Part shown: one piece after another, positions 1-6,771 of the stretch
Layout of the letters: every line of letters starts with the position of its first letter
Numbering within the stretch: the first letter of the stretch is position 1
Source of the DNA: Desulfobacterales bacterium
GTDB taxonomy: Bacteria; Desulfobacterota; DSM-4660; Desulfatiglandales; B25-G16
Assembly (NCBI GenBank): GCA_030672485.1
Contig: DAOVGH010000078.1
Location: forward strand, 1-11,129
Reading direction: 5' to 3'
DNA: 11,129 nt
The notes under the pieces: model-generated
Told to the model about the DNA's origin: nothing
Seen by the model: the letters and a program-made list of their open reading frames with translations, nothing else
Databases searched by the model: none
Made by a program: the position numbers and the translations under genes

Positions 1-10
1 GCCCTCCCTG

Positions 11-80
11 CCCTGTGGAATGTTTACCCCGTTAAACGCGTAGCCTGTTTAACTGGGGCGCAGCCTATTCCTCTGGGGTC
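11..80. repeat. Imperfect nested palindromic repeat at left edge
   Basis: The inner arms are CCCCGTTAAAC (27-37) and GTTTAACTGGGG (47-58), which pair apart from one bulged base. The outer arms CCCTGTGGAAT (11-21) and ATTCCTCTGGGG (67-78) pair imperfectly. The 13-mer GTTTACCCCGTTA (22-34) recurs in inverted orientation at 10407-10419, inside another palindromic element, so the two may belong to one dispersed family. No ORF is encoded. The left boundary may lie outside the window. Confidence 0.5.
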
Positions 81-102
81 AGCGGAAAGCAAAAAACAAC
101 TA

Positions 103-140
103 AACCTCAGCGTCCTTTGCGTCTCTGCGGTGAACTATTA
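103..140 (-). repeat. 38-nt dispersed repeat, copy 1 (3' of omptin gene)
   Basis: This 38-nt segment matches 6703-6740 at 35 of 38 positions. On the minus strand it begins TAATAGTTCACCGCAGAGAC and continues with two more CGC-led units (CGCAAAGGA, CGCTGAGGT), a loose 9-nt period. It starts 14 nt after the omptin stop codon. The other copy has the same relation to the cobA-hemD stop. It has no strong hairpin or T-run of its own. Similar CGCAGAGACGC-type intergenic sequences are, to my recollection, scattered in many environmental bacterial genomes; their function is not known to me. Confidence 0.75.
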
Positions 141-154
141 CAAGCCATCTTTAT

Positions 155-1102
155 TCAGAATGCATAGGAGATCTTAAATATGGTTGACCAGGAGCAAGCA
201 GTTATCTTATCATCTACATCATATGTGGTTCCCACAAAGGGTCCAGCGTAAAATCTCTGATGTTGTCTCCCGCTGGTGTCGATATCTACATATTCTCCTC
301 CCAGGCCTAGAATCCAACGAGAGCGAAATTTCCAACCTAACATAACGTTAACCAAGTATGCCTCACCCTCACAATCTCCCTCATGCAACTTATATCTTAA
401 GATATGATTGTCTCTATCCTCCGCCTTTGCCCAATCAGAGTAAGCAAAGGCAAGATGCAATTGAAATTGGTTATTCCTACCAAGGAGTAAATCAGAACTG
501 AGACCTATGTAAGGAATCTTGTATGTAATTTCGTAATCTAAGACTCTGCCTGCCCCGTATACCGGAGTAGTCCAGTACATACCCCTTAAACCATATATCT
601 CATATTCAAACTTCTGAGATCTATAACCAATCATCGGACCAAGGGTCCACCTATTCCCACACCTGAAATGATACGCATAATTTATATCGAGGATTGTTCC
701 CTGTACCTGGGCATCTGACTCTGTATACATATCCCTCCCTGCATGGGGAGGCTCACCACATACGGCATCATTCTCAATCCAATCTGAATCTTTCATAGTT
801 CCTGCATTTTCACTAACAGTGCGGAGCCAGGCGAGGCAGAACTGACCTTTGGTCTGGCTGGAGTTTTTCTCATGCCGACTTCCTACAACCAAACTCACGC
901 CTGCCGTAAGATTATTCAGCGGAAATTCCAGTTCACTTGCCCAGGAACCCAATACTGGATCATCTCCGCTAATATAATATGTAGAATCACCATGCACATA
1001 TCTGGTCTCAAGTCCAATCTCTACGAAAACGTTTGATCCCGAAGATCTAGCCGGAATACTGAGCAAACAAGCCGCTGTCGCAATCACGATAAAATATCTC
1101 AT
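155..1102 (-). CDS. Omptin-family outer-membrane protease
   Basis: This is a 315-aa predicted outer-membrane beta-barrel endopeptidase of the OmpT/Pla type, which cleaves exposed peptides at the cell surface. A signal peptide (about residues 1-20, hydrophobic core 3-16) leads the protein, and it ends in the aromatic signature ISYAF expected for barrel insertion by the BAM machinery. By manual alignment with OmpT the catalytic residues are all present: D105 and D107 (KDSDW, OmpT D83/D85) and D231 and H233 (DRDNH, OmpT D210/H212). D229 matches the S1-pocket Asp208. Flanking blocks also match: GPMIGYRSQK with OmpT GLMAGYQESR, and YKIPYIGLSS with FKMPYIGLTG. The LPS-contacting residues OmpT E136, R138 and R175 appear as S162, K164 and T193, so activation may differ. 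The ATG has an AGGGA Shine-Dalgarno about 9 nt upstream. The gene lies downstream of the tRNA-fMet terminator, so it needs its own promoter, which I could not identify securely. Confidence 0.85.
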   Translation of the reverse strand: MRYFIVIATAACLLSIPARSSGSNVFVEIGLETRYVHGDSTYYISGDDPVLGSWASELEFPLNNLTAGVSLVVGSRHEKNSSQTKGQFCLAWLRTVSENAGTMKDSDWIENDAVCGEPPHAGRDMYTESDAQVQGTILDINYAYHFRCGNRWTLGPMIGYRSQKFEYEIYGLRGMYWTTPVYGAGRVLDYEITYKIPYIGLSSDLLLGRNNQFQLHLAFAYSDWAKAEDRDNHILRYKLHEGDCEGEAYLVNVMLGWKFRSRWILGLGGEYVDIDTSGRQHQRFYAGPFVGTTYDVDDKITACSWSTIFKISYAF

Positions 1103-1218
1103 CGAAGCTGTCCCTGGTAAAAGATCTTATCGGCCTTTGGCAACAAGTACCTTCAAGGATACGTATTGTTCTAGGGAGGATAAGTTAGGCGGCGCTGATG
1201 AGTTTACTTCCGCGATAA

Positions 1219-1245
1219 CAAAAAAGCTTAGATACAGATCTAAGC
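1219..1245 (-). terminator. Intrinsic terminator after tRNA-fMet
   Basis: On the minus strand an 8-bp perfect stem GCTTAGAT / ATCTAAGC with a CTGT tetraloop (1226-1245) is followed directly by six Ts (1220-1225). It sits 14 nt beyond the encoded CCA of the tRNA, so it ends the tRNA transcript and separates it from the omptin gene. Confidence 0.85.
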
Positions 1246-1258
1246 CCTTAAATTCCTT

Positions 1259-1335
<77 letters not shown>

Positions 1336-1349
1336 TCATTTAAACTGCT

Positions 1350-1377
1350 ATTATAGTATTAATTCGCCGTTAGTCAA
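1350..1377 (-). promoter_or_regulatory. Sigma70-type promoter of tRNA-fMet
   Basis: On the minus strand the -35 is TTGACT (1372-1377) and the -10 is a perfect TATAAT (1350-1355), with a 16-bp spacer. The -10 ends 14 nt before the mature tRNA 5' end, giving a short leader of roughly 7 nt for RNase P to remove. Confidence 0.8.
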
Positions 1378-1441
1378 ACAAAAAATTAGTAAAATTATTC
1401 GATATGGTAACCAGCTGTTTTCATCGCGTGTAAATAATAGC

Positions 1442-2356
1442 TCATGGTCTGGGGTGATATTTTTCATGAATCTCTTTTAATCTTTCCCTGGCTACATGGG
1501 TATAGATTTGGGTTGTAGATATATCAGAATGTCCTAACATGATCTGGACTGATCTCAGATCCGCCCCTCCTTCCAGGAGATGGGTAGCAAATGAATGCCT
1601 TATTGTATGGGGAGTAACTGTCTTAGTAATCCCAGCCTTTAGGGCATAATTCTTTATAATCTTCCAAAATCCCTGTCTTGTCATAGGTTTTCCTCTGCTA
1701 TTAAGGAAAAGGTATGGTCCCGCTTTAGCAGGATCCTTCTTTAAAAAAGAGGGCCTGCCCCTTGTTAGATAGCCATTTAGAGAATCTATGGCTTTAGTAC
1801 CCATAGGAATGATTCTTTCCTTGGAACCCTTGCCTATTGTCCTGACATAGCCGACTTTCAGATTTATATTGGTCATTTTGAGGCCTATCAATTCGGTAAC
1901 CCTTAACCCTGTCGCGTACAAGAGCTCTAAGATAGCCTTATCCCTCTTTCCCATAATAGCCGTGGTATCAGGCTGTAAGAGAAGGGCCTCCATCTCATCC
2001 CTGCTTAGAATATCTGGTAGATGTTGATATAGCTTTGGTATGCCCAGTAACCTGGCTGGATTGGAGTCGATTTTCCCCTCGGATACCAGAAAACGGTAAA
2101 ACATTCTAATGGAAACAAGATTCCTGGCTAGAGATCTGGGTGCTAGCTGGGACCTTTTTTCACCTATATAGGATAGCAAATCCTGCTGGTTAATTTGAAT
2201 GGGAGAGACCCCTCTGCGTTTTAAAAAATCAAAAAAGTTGACGAGGTCGTGATTGTAGGCCAAGATCGTATTTGTAGCCAGACCCCTCTCTACCTTAAGT
2301 TGATTGATAAACTGATCTAGCAGTTGATTTTCAGGATAGTCTTTCGTTACGGACAT
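1442..2356 (-). CDS. xerD: Site-specific tyrosine recombinase XerD
   Basis: This 304-aa tyrosine recombinase resolves chromosome dimers at dif together with a XerC partner, under FtsK control at the septum. The N-terminal SAM-like core-binding domain spans about residues 8-95 and the catalytic domain about 112-300. All active-site residues are visible: R152 (ATGLRVTEL), K176 (GKGSKER), H250 and R253 (HTIRHSFATHLL), H276 (LGHSDISTTQ) and nucleophile Y285 (IYTHV). Length and motif spacing fit XerD (E. coli XerD is 298 aa) rather than a phage integrase, although XerC/XerD assignment by eye is imperfect. The ATG lies 12 nt after the stop codon of the upstream peptidase gene, and its AGGGA Shine-Dalgarno begins in that stop region, so the two are probably co-transcribed. 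The neighbouring tRNA-fMet has its own promoter and does not by itself suggest an integrated element. Confidence 0.93.
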   Translation of the reverse strand: MSVTKDYPENQLLDQFINQLKVERGLATNTILAYNHDLVNFFDFLKRRGVSPIQINQQDLLSYIGEKRSQLAPRSLARNLVSIRMFYRFLVSEGKIDSNPARLLGIPKLYQHLPDILSRDEMEALLLQPDTTAIMGKRDKAILELLYATGLRVTELIGLKMTNINLKVGYVRTIGKGSKERIIPMGTKAIDSLNGYLTRGRPSFLKKDPAKAGPYLFLNSRGKPMTRQGFWKIIKNYALKAGITKTVTPHTIRHSFATHLLEGGADLRSVQIMLGHSDISTTQIYTHVARERLKEIHEKYHPRP

Positions 2357-2368
2357 AGTCCATCTTCC

Positions 2369-3481
2369 CTAGAACGGATAAAAATTCTCGCTGGTTGTCA
2401 AAACTCGTACACCGTCTTCCTCAAGGATGACCATTTCCTCCAACCGGACACCACCCTTTCCCGGTACATATATGCCGGGCTCAATGGTAAAGACCATCCT
2501 CTCCCTTAATACCTCTTGCTTCAGCGGTCCAAGAGCAGGCCTTTCATGCGGAGCCAGGCCAATTCCATGACCAAGGGAATGGCCAAAAAAATCACCAAAA
2601 CCAGCCTTTTTTATAACATCCCTGGCAATAGAATCCGCCTCGGTACTTTCTATTCCAGGCCTTATAGACTCTAATGCTGAACCCTGCGCCTCTCGAACAA
2701 TGTGGTAGATATCCTTAAGGTACGATGAAGGATTGCCTAAAAAAATGGTCCTCGTCATATCCGAGCAGTAGCCATCAACCCTGGCCCCCACATCAAAGAT
2801 TATCGGTTCACCCTCCCCTATTCTTCTGTCTGTAGGCACTGCATGAGGTAACGCACTATTCGGGCCAGAGGCTACGATAGGTGGGAAGGCAACTCCATCA
2901 GCACCCTGCTCTCGCACGAGGGTTTCAATCCTCCAGGCAATGTCCCTTTCAGACTGACTGGGCCTTGACTCCTCGATTACCTGCGCAAGAACATCTGCTA
3001 TGAGCTGGGCCGATCTCCCCAGTACCTCCACTTCCCCTGGTTCTTTAATCTCCCTCATCTCCTCCACAAAACCGGGGAGCGGGATGAACTCTACAGCAGG
3101 GGAATGCTTGGCGGCCTTTTCTTTTGCCTTTTCATAGAGATCCCAGATCAAGTAACCACCTTCAAACCCTAACCTTCGTGTTTTCAAGCGGTCAAAGATC
3201 TCGGATAATGAATTAATTACGCCTTCTCTATGAGTTATGACCTCAAAGCCAGCCGCCTCTTCCTGTGCCTGGGTCGTGTATCGGGAATCGGTTAGTAAAA
3301 GGGCCTGATCCGGCGATATAAAGAGGGAACCTGAGGACTCAGTTAACTGTCCGTCACCTGCCTTGAAGCCGGAGAGATACCTGCGATTCTCGGGCTGGGT
3401 AATCCAGATGGTGTCCACTTCAAGACTATCGAACTTGCTTCTTAAGGAGCTTAAACGATTCTCAAATACAGGCTGGTTCAT
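2369..3481 (-). CDS. M24-family Xaa-Pro peptidase (PepP/PepQ type)
   Basis: This 370-aa dimetal peptidase is expected to remove N-terminal residues from Xaa-Pro peptides or to split Xaa-Pro dipeptides in the cytoplasm. A creatinase-like N-terminal domain covers about residues 8-135 and the pita-bread M24 catalytic domain about 150-370. The five metal ligands are D230 (FDVGARVDGY), D241 (CSDMTRT), H305 (GHSLGHGIGL), E334 (FTIEPGIY) and E348 (GVRLEEM). H312 in PHERP is the usual second active-site His region. The length matches short bacterial aminopeptidase P/prolidase paralogs (about 350-370 aa), so peptidase versus dipeptidase activity cannot be decided from sequence. The ATG start has only a weak GAG upstream. 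A 78-nt gap separates it from the corrinoid-protein gene upstream, and xerD follows 12 nt downstream. Confidence 0.92.
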   Translation of the reverse strand: MNQPVFENRLSSLRSKFDSLEVDTIWITQPENRRYLSGFKAGDGQLTESSGSLFISPDQALLLTDSRYTTQAQEEAAGFEVITHREGVINSLSEIFDRLKTRRLGFEGGYLIWDLYEKAKEKAAKHSPAVEFIPLPGFVEEMREIKEPGEVEVLGRSAQLIADVLAQVIEESRPSQSERDIAWRIETLVREQGADGVAFPPIVASGPNSALPHAVPTDRRIGEGEPIIFDVGARVDGYCSDMTRTIFLGNPSSYLKDIYHIVREAQGSALESIRPGIESTEADSIARDVIKKAGFGDFFGHSLGHGIGLAPHERPALGPLKQEVLRERMVFTIEPGIYVPGKGGVRLEEMVILEEDGVRVLTTSENFYPF

Positions 3482-3559
3482 TTGCGTCTAACTCTATAAA
3501 TACACCAAAGCCTTCAAAGGGGCAGAGAGGCTAGAGAATTACGACGGTGGGACCATTGC

Positions 3560-4204
3560 TTATGGCCCGGATCTATCCTGAATATGTTGTCTGCACAGTC
3601 GAATGGCCTCAACAGGATTCAATGTCTGGGCATCGGCTCCTACCTCCTTGCTGGCAAACCCTGTTGTAACACCTCCACCGATAATCACAAAGGTGCTTTC
3701 CCGGAATCCCTTCTCCACCAAAAGAGAGATGGCCTCCCTCATCGAGACAAGGGCCGGTGTGATAAGCGCCGAGAGGGCAAGGATACGTGTCTCTGTCTCT
3801 CGGAGCTTCTCGACAAAACTTTCAGGGGGCACATCAACGCCGAGGTCATGAACGGTAAAGCCCTGGGCCCGCATCATGGTTATTACGATGTTCTTCCCCA
3901 AATCGTGGATATCACCTCGAGGAGTGCCAAAGACCACCGCTACCTTAGAATCCTGCATGTCGTGGTTTGACGCGAGACTTGGCTTGAGCATAGCGCTGAC
4001 GGCCTTAAAGACCTCGGCGGAATAGATAAGTTCGCTGAGAAAGAATTCGCCGGCCTCGAACCGCTTTCCTACCTCTTCCATTGCCTCTCGGCATTGCTTC
4101 AGGATGCCAAGGGGATCGGCTCCAGATCCAAGCTCCTTTTCCACGAGGTCAGTAGCATCCTGCCTCTTCATGCGCAGAAATGCCTCTTTCAATTTCCCTC
4201 CCAT
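3560..4204 (-). CDS. Methyltransferase cognate corrinoid protein (MtaC/MtbC-like)
   Basis: This is a cobalamin-carrying protein of the B12-binding type found in methanol, methylamine and methoxy methyltransferase systems. It shuttles a methyl group on cobalt between two methyltransferases. An N-terminal four-helix cap (about residues 5-85, with EVGKRFEAGEFFLSELI) is followed by a Rossmann-like B12 domain. That domain carries the signature DIHDLGKN (D98, H100 and G103 counted from the chosen start), where the His is the lower axial cobalt ligand. ALSALIT and IIGGG follow as expected, and GADAQTLNP replaces the more usual GADGYA-type ending. The chosen start is the second ATG (4204). The GGGAG Shine-Dalgarno directly abuts the first ATG (4210) and is 6 nt from the second, giving 214 aa. 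The adjacent upstream UroD-family gene is its likely partner. The methyl donor cannot be read from the sequence. Confidence 0.9.
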   Translation of the reverse strand: MGGKLKEAFLRMKRQDATDLVEKELGSGADPLGILKQCREAMEEVGKRFEAGEFFLSELIYSAEVFKAVSAMLKPSLASNHDMQDSKVAVVFGTPRGDIHDLGKNIVITMMRAQGFTVHDLGVDVPPESFVEKLRETETRILALSALITPALVSMREAISLLVEKGFRESTFVIIGGGVTTGFASKEVGADAQTLNPVEAIRLCRQHIQDRSGP

Positions 4205-4299
4205 CGTCATCTCCCTTTTCTCTGCTCATATATATTTTGAACGGGCATAATCGGATCTTTTCGATTCTAGGAGGTAAGGTGTAAGCGATTGGCTACGTT

Positions 4300-5436
4300 T
4301 CAGGACTTTCCCTCATAGGTCTTTGCCACCTCGATCATCATCTTCACATTTTCAAACTTGGCATCTACAGGGCACTCGCAACCGGTGGTCAGAAAGAATC
4401 CTCCTCCCTTTCCCACCACGTCGATGAGCCTCTGACAGTAGTCGCGCACTTCCTCAGCTGTTCCTAAAGTCAGAAGGGAGGCAGGGACATCGCCGCTGAT
4501 GCACATATGTCCACCGAGGATCTCCTTTGCCTTGAACATATCAGTCGTTCCGTCTAGATCGCATACGCACTTGCCTTTGGGCAGTTGTTTTAGATATGGA
4601 AGGTTCAAGCCCCAATCGGTGTCGAAATGGAACCATGGAGTCAGGCCCTCCGAGACAAATGCATCCACATACCGCTGAAGGTAGGGCCATTCAAATTGCT
4701 CAAAAATATCGAGGCGGTAGTAAAATCCAGAGCCACGCTCCAGGACGATAAAGACCAGCGGGATCTTGGTCAGCGCGGTGACATCCAAGGCGTTCTGAAT
4801 AAGATCATCACATGAGGCGTCCATAGCAGCCTTGACCTTTTTCGGAACCTCGTAGAGATCCAACGTAAACTGGGTCAAGCTTCGGCACATGGAAAAGGCC
4901 ATGATAGAAGAATCCACATAGGCTCCGAACAGGGGAAATATGCCTTGGTTGTGGCAGGCCTCCACCTCTTTGACATATTGGTTCAAAAGACGGTTCTGAG
5001 TGGAAACGAGTCGATCTATGCTGCGTCCGCTCATTTTTTCGTAGTGCTCATCCCAGAACGCGTTCCAGCCCAAGGCAGCCAGCTTGTCATAATCGTCCCT
5101 GGTGAAAAGCTCCCTTTCGTCGATTTGATTCAGGGCGTCCTCAGGAAGATCTCTTCCAGGGATCAGATTTCTTGCCGGTGCCGAACACAATCTCCCCCCG
5201 ATCATAGGCCAATACAAGTTGGGCTTGTAGAGCTTGTCGAATCCTCCCAGATCGTCGAAAGTATCTAACATGGCCTTAAAGCCCTTGTCCAGGTCGCGCC
5301 ATGCCTCCCCCTGGGTCAGACCCTGGCAACGAGCGGCGAAGGCGGTCATCAATGGCATGACAGGCACCCGGTCTGGCATTTCAAGCGCCACCACCGCTTC
5401 AAACCGCTCTTGTCTCGACATGCTCTCTGGAATCAT
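4300..5436 (-). CDS. UroD-family corrinoid-linked methyltransferase (MtaA/CmuA-like fold)
   Basis: About 378 aa, with the uroporphyrinogen-decarboxylase TIM-barrel fold used by zinc methyltransferases that move methyl groups to or from corrinoid proteins. Family marks include RQERFEAVVALEMPDRVPVMP at the N-terminus, ISGDVPASLL and TTGCECPVDAKFEN near the C-terminus. In MtaA/MtbA zinc is held by H-x-C...C. Here the first part reads HFD (H270, D272) while the later Cys is kept (C353, with C355 nearby), so the metal site differs. True UroD function is unlikely: the partner gene encodes a corrinoid protein 95 nt downstream. The reading frame is open up to 5484, abutting the tRNA-Leu terminator. 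I chose the ATG at 5436 because GGAG lies 7 nt upstream; 5439 is possible. It may act as the substrate-specific or the transferring methyltransferase; the sequence does not say which. Confidence 0.83.
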   Translation of the reverse strand: MIPESMSRQERFEAVVALEMPDRVPVMPLMTAFAARCQGLTQGEAWRDLDKGFKAMLDTFDDLGGFDKLYKPNLYWPMIGGRLCSAPARNLIPGRDLPEDALNQIDERELFTRDDYDKLAALGWNAFWDEHYEKMSGRSIDRLVSTQNRLLNQYVKEVEACHNQGIFPLFGAYVDSSIMAFSMCRSLTQFTLDLYEVPKKVKAAMDASCDDLIQNALDVTALTKIPLVFIVLERGSGFYYRLDIFEQFEWPYLQRYVDAFVSEGLTPWFHFDTDWGLNLPYLKQLPKGKCVCDLDGTTDMFKAKEILGGHMCISGDVPASLLTLGTAEEVRDYCQRLIDVVGKGGGFFLTTGCECPVDAKFENVKMMIEVAKTYEGKS

Positions 5437-5456
5437 CATGACGCTCCAACCCGCAA

Positions 5457-5468
5457 TTTGCCGGCAAA
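5457..5468. promoter_or_regulatory. 12-bp perfect palindrome upstream of the methyltransferase gene
   Basis: TTTGCCGGCAAA is a perfect palindrome between the tRNA-Leu terminator and the Shine-Dalgarno of the methyltransferase gene. Its position 20 nt before the start codon would suit an operator for a dimeric regulator. No clear -35/-10 pair is visible nearby, and the site is short enough to occur by chance. Confidence 0.25.
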
Positions 5469-5481
5469 AATGGAGGACAAC

Positions 5482-5510
5482 CAAAAAATAAGCCCCACCA
5501 CCGTGGGGCT
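5482..5510 (-). terminator. Intrinsic terminator after tRNA-Leu
   Basis: A perfect 8-bp stem AGCCCCAC / GTGGGGCT (5491-5498 with 5503-5510) encloses a 4-nt loop. On the minus strand it is followed by TATTTTTT. It lies 21 nt past the CCA of tRNA-Leu, ends that transcript, and insulates the methyltransferase operon from the tRNA promoter. Confidence 0.88.
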
Positions 5511-5531
5511 AAAGCAGTAAATACTCACATG

Positions 5532-5618
5532 TGGTGCCGAAGACGGGACTCGAACCCGTACAGGCATACACCCACTAAGCCCTGAACCTAGCGCGTCTAC
5601 CAATTCCGCCACTTCGGC
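5532..5618 (-). tRNA. tRNA-Leu (CAG anticodon)
   Basis: This is an 87-nt class II tRNA with an encoded CCA. The acceptor stem GCCGAAG / CTTCGGC is perfect with discriminator A. The anticodon loop TTCAGGG gives anticodon CAG, flanked by stem strands CTAGG and CTTAG. A long variable arm (TGGGTGTATGCCTGT region) and the T-arm ACGGG-TTCGAGT-CCCGT complete the leucine-type structure. Confidence 0.96.
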
Positions 5619-5647
5619 AAAAACGGCCTTGCTATTTCGTATAAAAG

Positions 5648-5676
5648 AATTTAGCCTTATGCACAACATTTGTCAA
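5648..5676 (-). promoter_or_regulatory. Probable promoter of tRNA-Leu
   Basis: On the minus strand a perfect -35 TTGACA (5671-5676) is followed after 17 bp by TAAATT (5648-5653), a 4-of-6 match to the -10 consensus. The tRNA begins 29 nt downstream. The site lies in the divergent spacer shared with the plus-strand phosphatase gene. Confidence 0.6.
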
Positions 5677-5717
5677 CAATTTAAGTGGCCTAATTTTCGA
5701 ATCTAACGGAGTTCCTG

Positions 5718-6569
5718 ATGAAACAAGATCTGGAATACTTATTGGATATTGCCAGGCAAGTAGCCCGGTTAGGGGCAGAGAGAATAAGCGATATCTACCA
5801 ACAATATCTGTCAGGTCAAAATATTGATATCAGAGAGAAGAGCAAAGATGATCCTGTAACTGCTGCAGATATGGCCGCAAATCAGATTATCACACAAAGG
5901 CTCAGCAGCATCTTCCCCAACCACGCTGTTCTAACAGAGGAAGACCCTGGTACGTGGGGTGAAACAGGATCTGAATGGGTCTGGATGATTGATCCGCTGG
6001 ACGGCACCAGGGATTTCATCAAGGCTAATGGTGAATTCGTTACCATGGTTGGTTTAACACGCGCTGGTGAACCGACCATTGGTGTAGTGGTAGAACCAGG
6101 TACTGGATTAGAGCTTTACGCATGTAAAGGTATGGGAGCCTATAGAGGTTGGCTATCTCAAGGAGATAAGTCAACAAGGGTAAAGATGTCTGATACTGCA
6201 GATCTGAAACATTTACGTATTGTAGTCAGCCGTTCACATAGGGACCCCAAGGTAGATACATTCATTCAATTGCTGGCTATCCGGGATGAGATTCCGTCAG
6301 GAAGTGTGGGCAGAAAAGTGGCCATGGTCATTAGTGGCGAGGCAGATATATATGTGCACCCTTCTGGGGGGACAAAGCTATGGGATACCTGTGCCTGTGA
6401 AGCCATTGTTTCCGAGGCCGGAGGTGCCCTCCTTTCGGGCACTGGGGAGCCGATAAGTTATCTCAGATCATCCGGGGATTTTGAAAATCGCTATGGCCTG
6501 CTGGTATGTTCACCCAATATCCTGGATAAAGTAATCTGGGCGTCTAAGAAGGCCTGGGGATTGATTTAA
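5718..6569 (+). CDS. CysQ-like 3'(2'),5'-bisphosphate nucleotidase / inositol monophosphatase family protein
   Basis: A 283-aa Mg-dependent phosphatase of the inositol monophosphatase superfamily. The metal-binding motifs are in order: TEEDPG (E74, E75), IDPLDGTRDF (D92, D95) and LWDTCACEA (D223). GRKVAMVISGEADIYV (about 199-213) is the typical substrate-side block. The form DPLDGTRDFIKANGEFV resembles CysQ, which hydrolyses 3'-phosphoadenosine 5'-phosphate left by sulfate-assimilation and sulfotransfer reactions, more than it resembles SuhB. Inositol- or fructose-bisphosphate activity remains possible. No sulfur-assimilation genes are adjacent. GGAG lies 7 nt before the ATG. It is the only plus-strand gene, diverging from tRNA-Leu and converging on cobA-hemD. 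A repeat of the AAGTGNCTAAAGT family starts 12 nt after the stop. Confidence 0.85.
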   Translation: MKQDLEYLLDIARQVARLGAERISDIYQQYLSGQNIDIREKSKDDPVTAADMAANQIITQRLSSIFPNHAVLTEEDPGTWGETGSEWVWMIDPLDGTRDFIKANGEFVTMVGLTRAGEPTIGVVVEPGTGLELYACKGMGAYRGWLSQGDKSTRVKMSDTADLKHLRIVVSRSHRDPKVDTFIQLLAIRDEIPSGSVGRKVAMVISGEADIYVHPSGGTKLWDTCACEAIVSEAGGALLSGTGEPISYLRSSGDFENRYGLLVCSPNILDKVIWASKKAWGLI

Positions 6570-6581
6570 TGGTATAATTTT

Positions 6582-6609
6582 AAGTGACTAAAGTGTCTAA
6601 AGTTATAAC
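6582..6609 (+). repeat. AAGTGNCTAAAGT-family repeat 3' of the CysQ-like gene
   Basis: Two tandem 9-nt units, GTGACTAAA and GTGTCTAAA, followed by GTTATAAC. This resembles the sequence that begins at the ispD stop, and it is in the same orientation relative to its gene. It starts 12 nt after the TAA. A second set of loose 9-mers (GAACTCAAC, AAACTCAAT, GAATGCAAC) follows in about 6616-6645. No hairpin-plus-T-run terminator is seen. Confidence 0.55.
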
Positions 6610-6702
6610 TGACTGAGTGAACTCAACAAACTCAATGAATGCAACAGACAATGCGTTTTTTTAATTAAAGCTGATTCGCCCTCAAAGGAAAGAAAAAAAC
6701 AA

Positions 6703-6740
6703 AACCTCAGCGCTCTTTGCGTCTCTGCGGTGAGCTATTA
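6703..6740 (-). repeat. 38-nt dispersed repeat, copy 2 (3' of cobA-hemD)
   Basis: Matches 103-140 at 35 of 38 positions, and an A-rich stretch precedes both on the plus strand. It lies 31 nt beyond the cobA-hemD stop codon in the same orientation relative to that gene as copy 1 is to the omptin gene. It sits in the convergent spacer between cobA-hemD and the CysQ-like gene. Confidence 0.75.
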
Positions 6741-6771
6741 AAAAACAATAAGTTACATCATAGAGTTAATG

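Noticed and set aside
103..140. CRISPR repeat
   Set aside because: The two copies of the 38-mer are 6.5 kb apart, with no regular spacer array and no cas genes.
3584..3970. 128-codon plus-strand open frame, and similar plus-strand frames over minus-strand genes
   Set aside because: They lie antisense within well-supported genes, show no protein family features and lack convincing ribosome-binding sites.
4300..5436. Genuine uroporphyrinogen decarboxylase (HemE)
   Set aside because: It lacks the expected HemE N-terminal signature, has a Cys-containing GCECP motif of the methyltransferase branch, and is paired with a corrinoid protein.
5436..5669. 77-codon open frame on the minus strand across the tRNA-Leu
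   Set aside because: It is read through the tRNA-Leu gene, its promoter and its terminator. The peptide fragment AELVDALGSG is the familiar artefact of translating a tRNA-Leu.
6741..6771. Intrinsic terminator after cobA-hemD
   Set aside because: A T-run exists on the minus strand, but the preceding ACAT/ATGT pairing is too short and AT-rich to count as a terminator stem.
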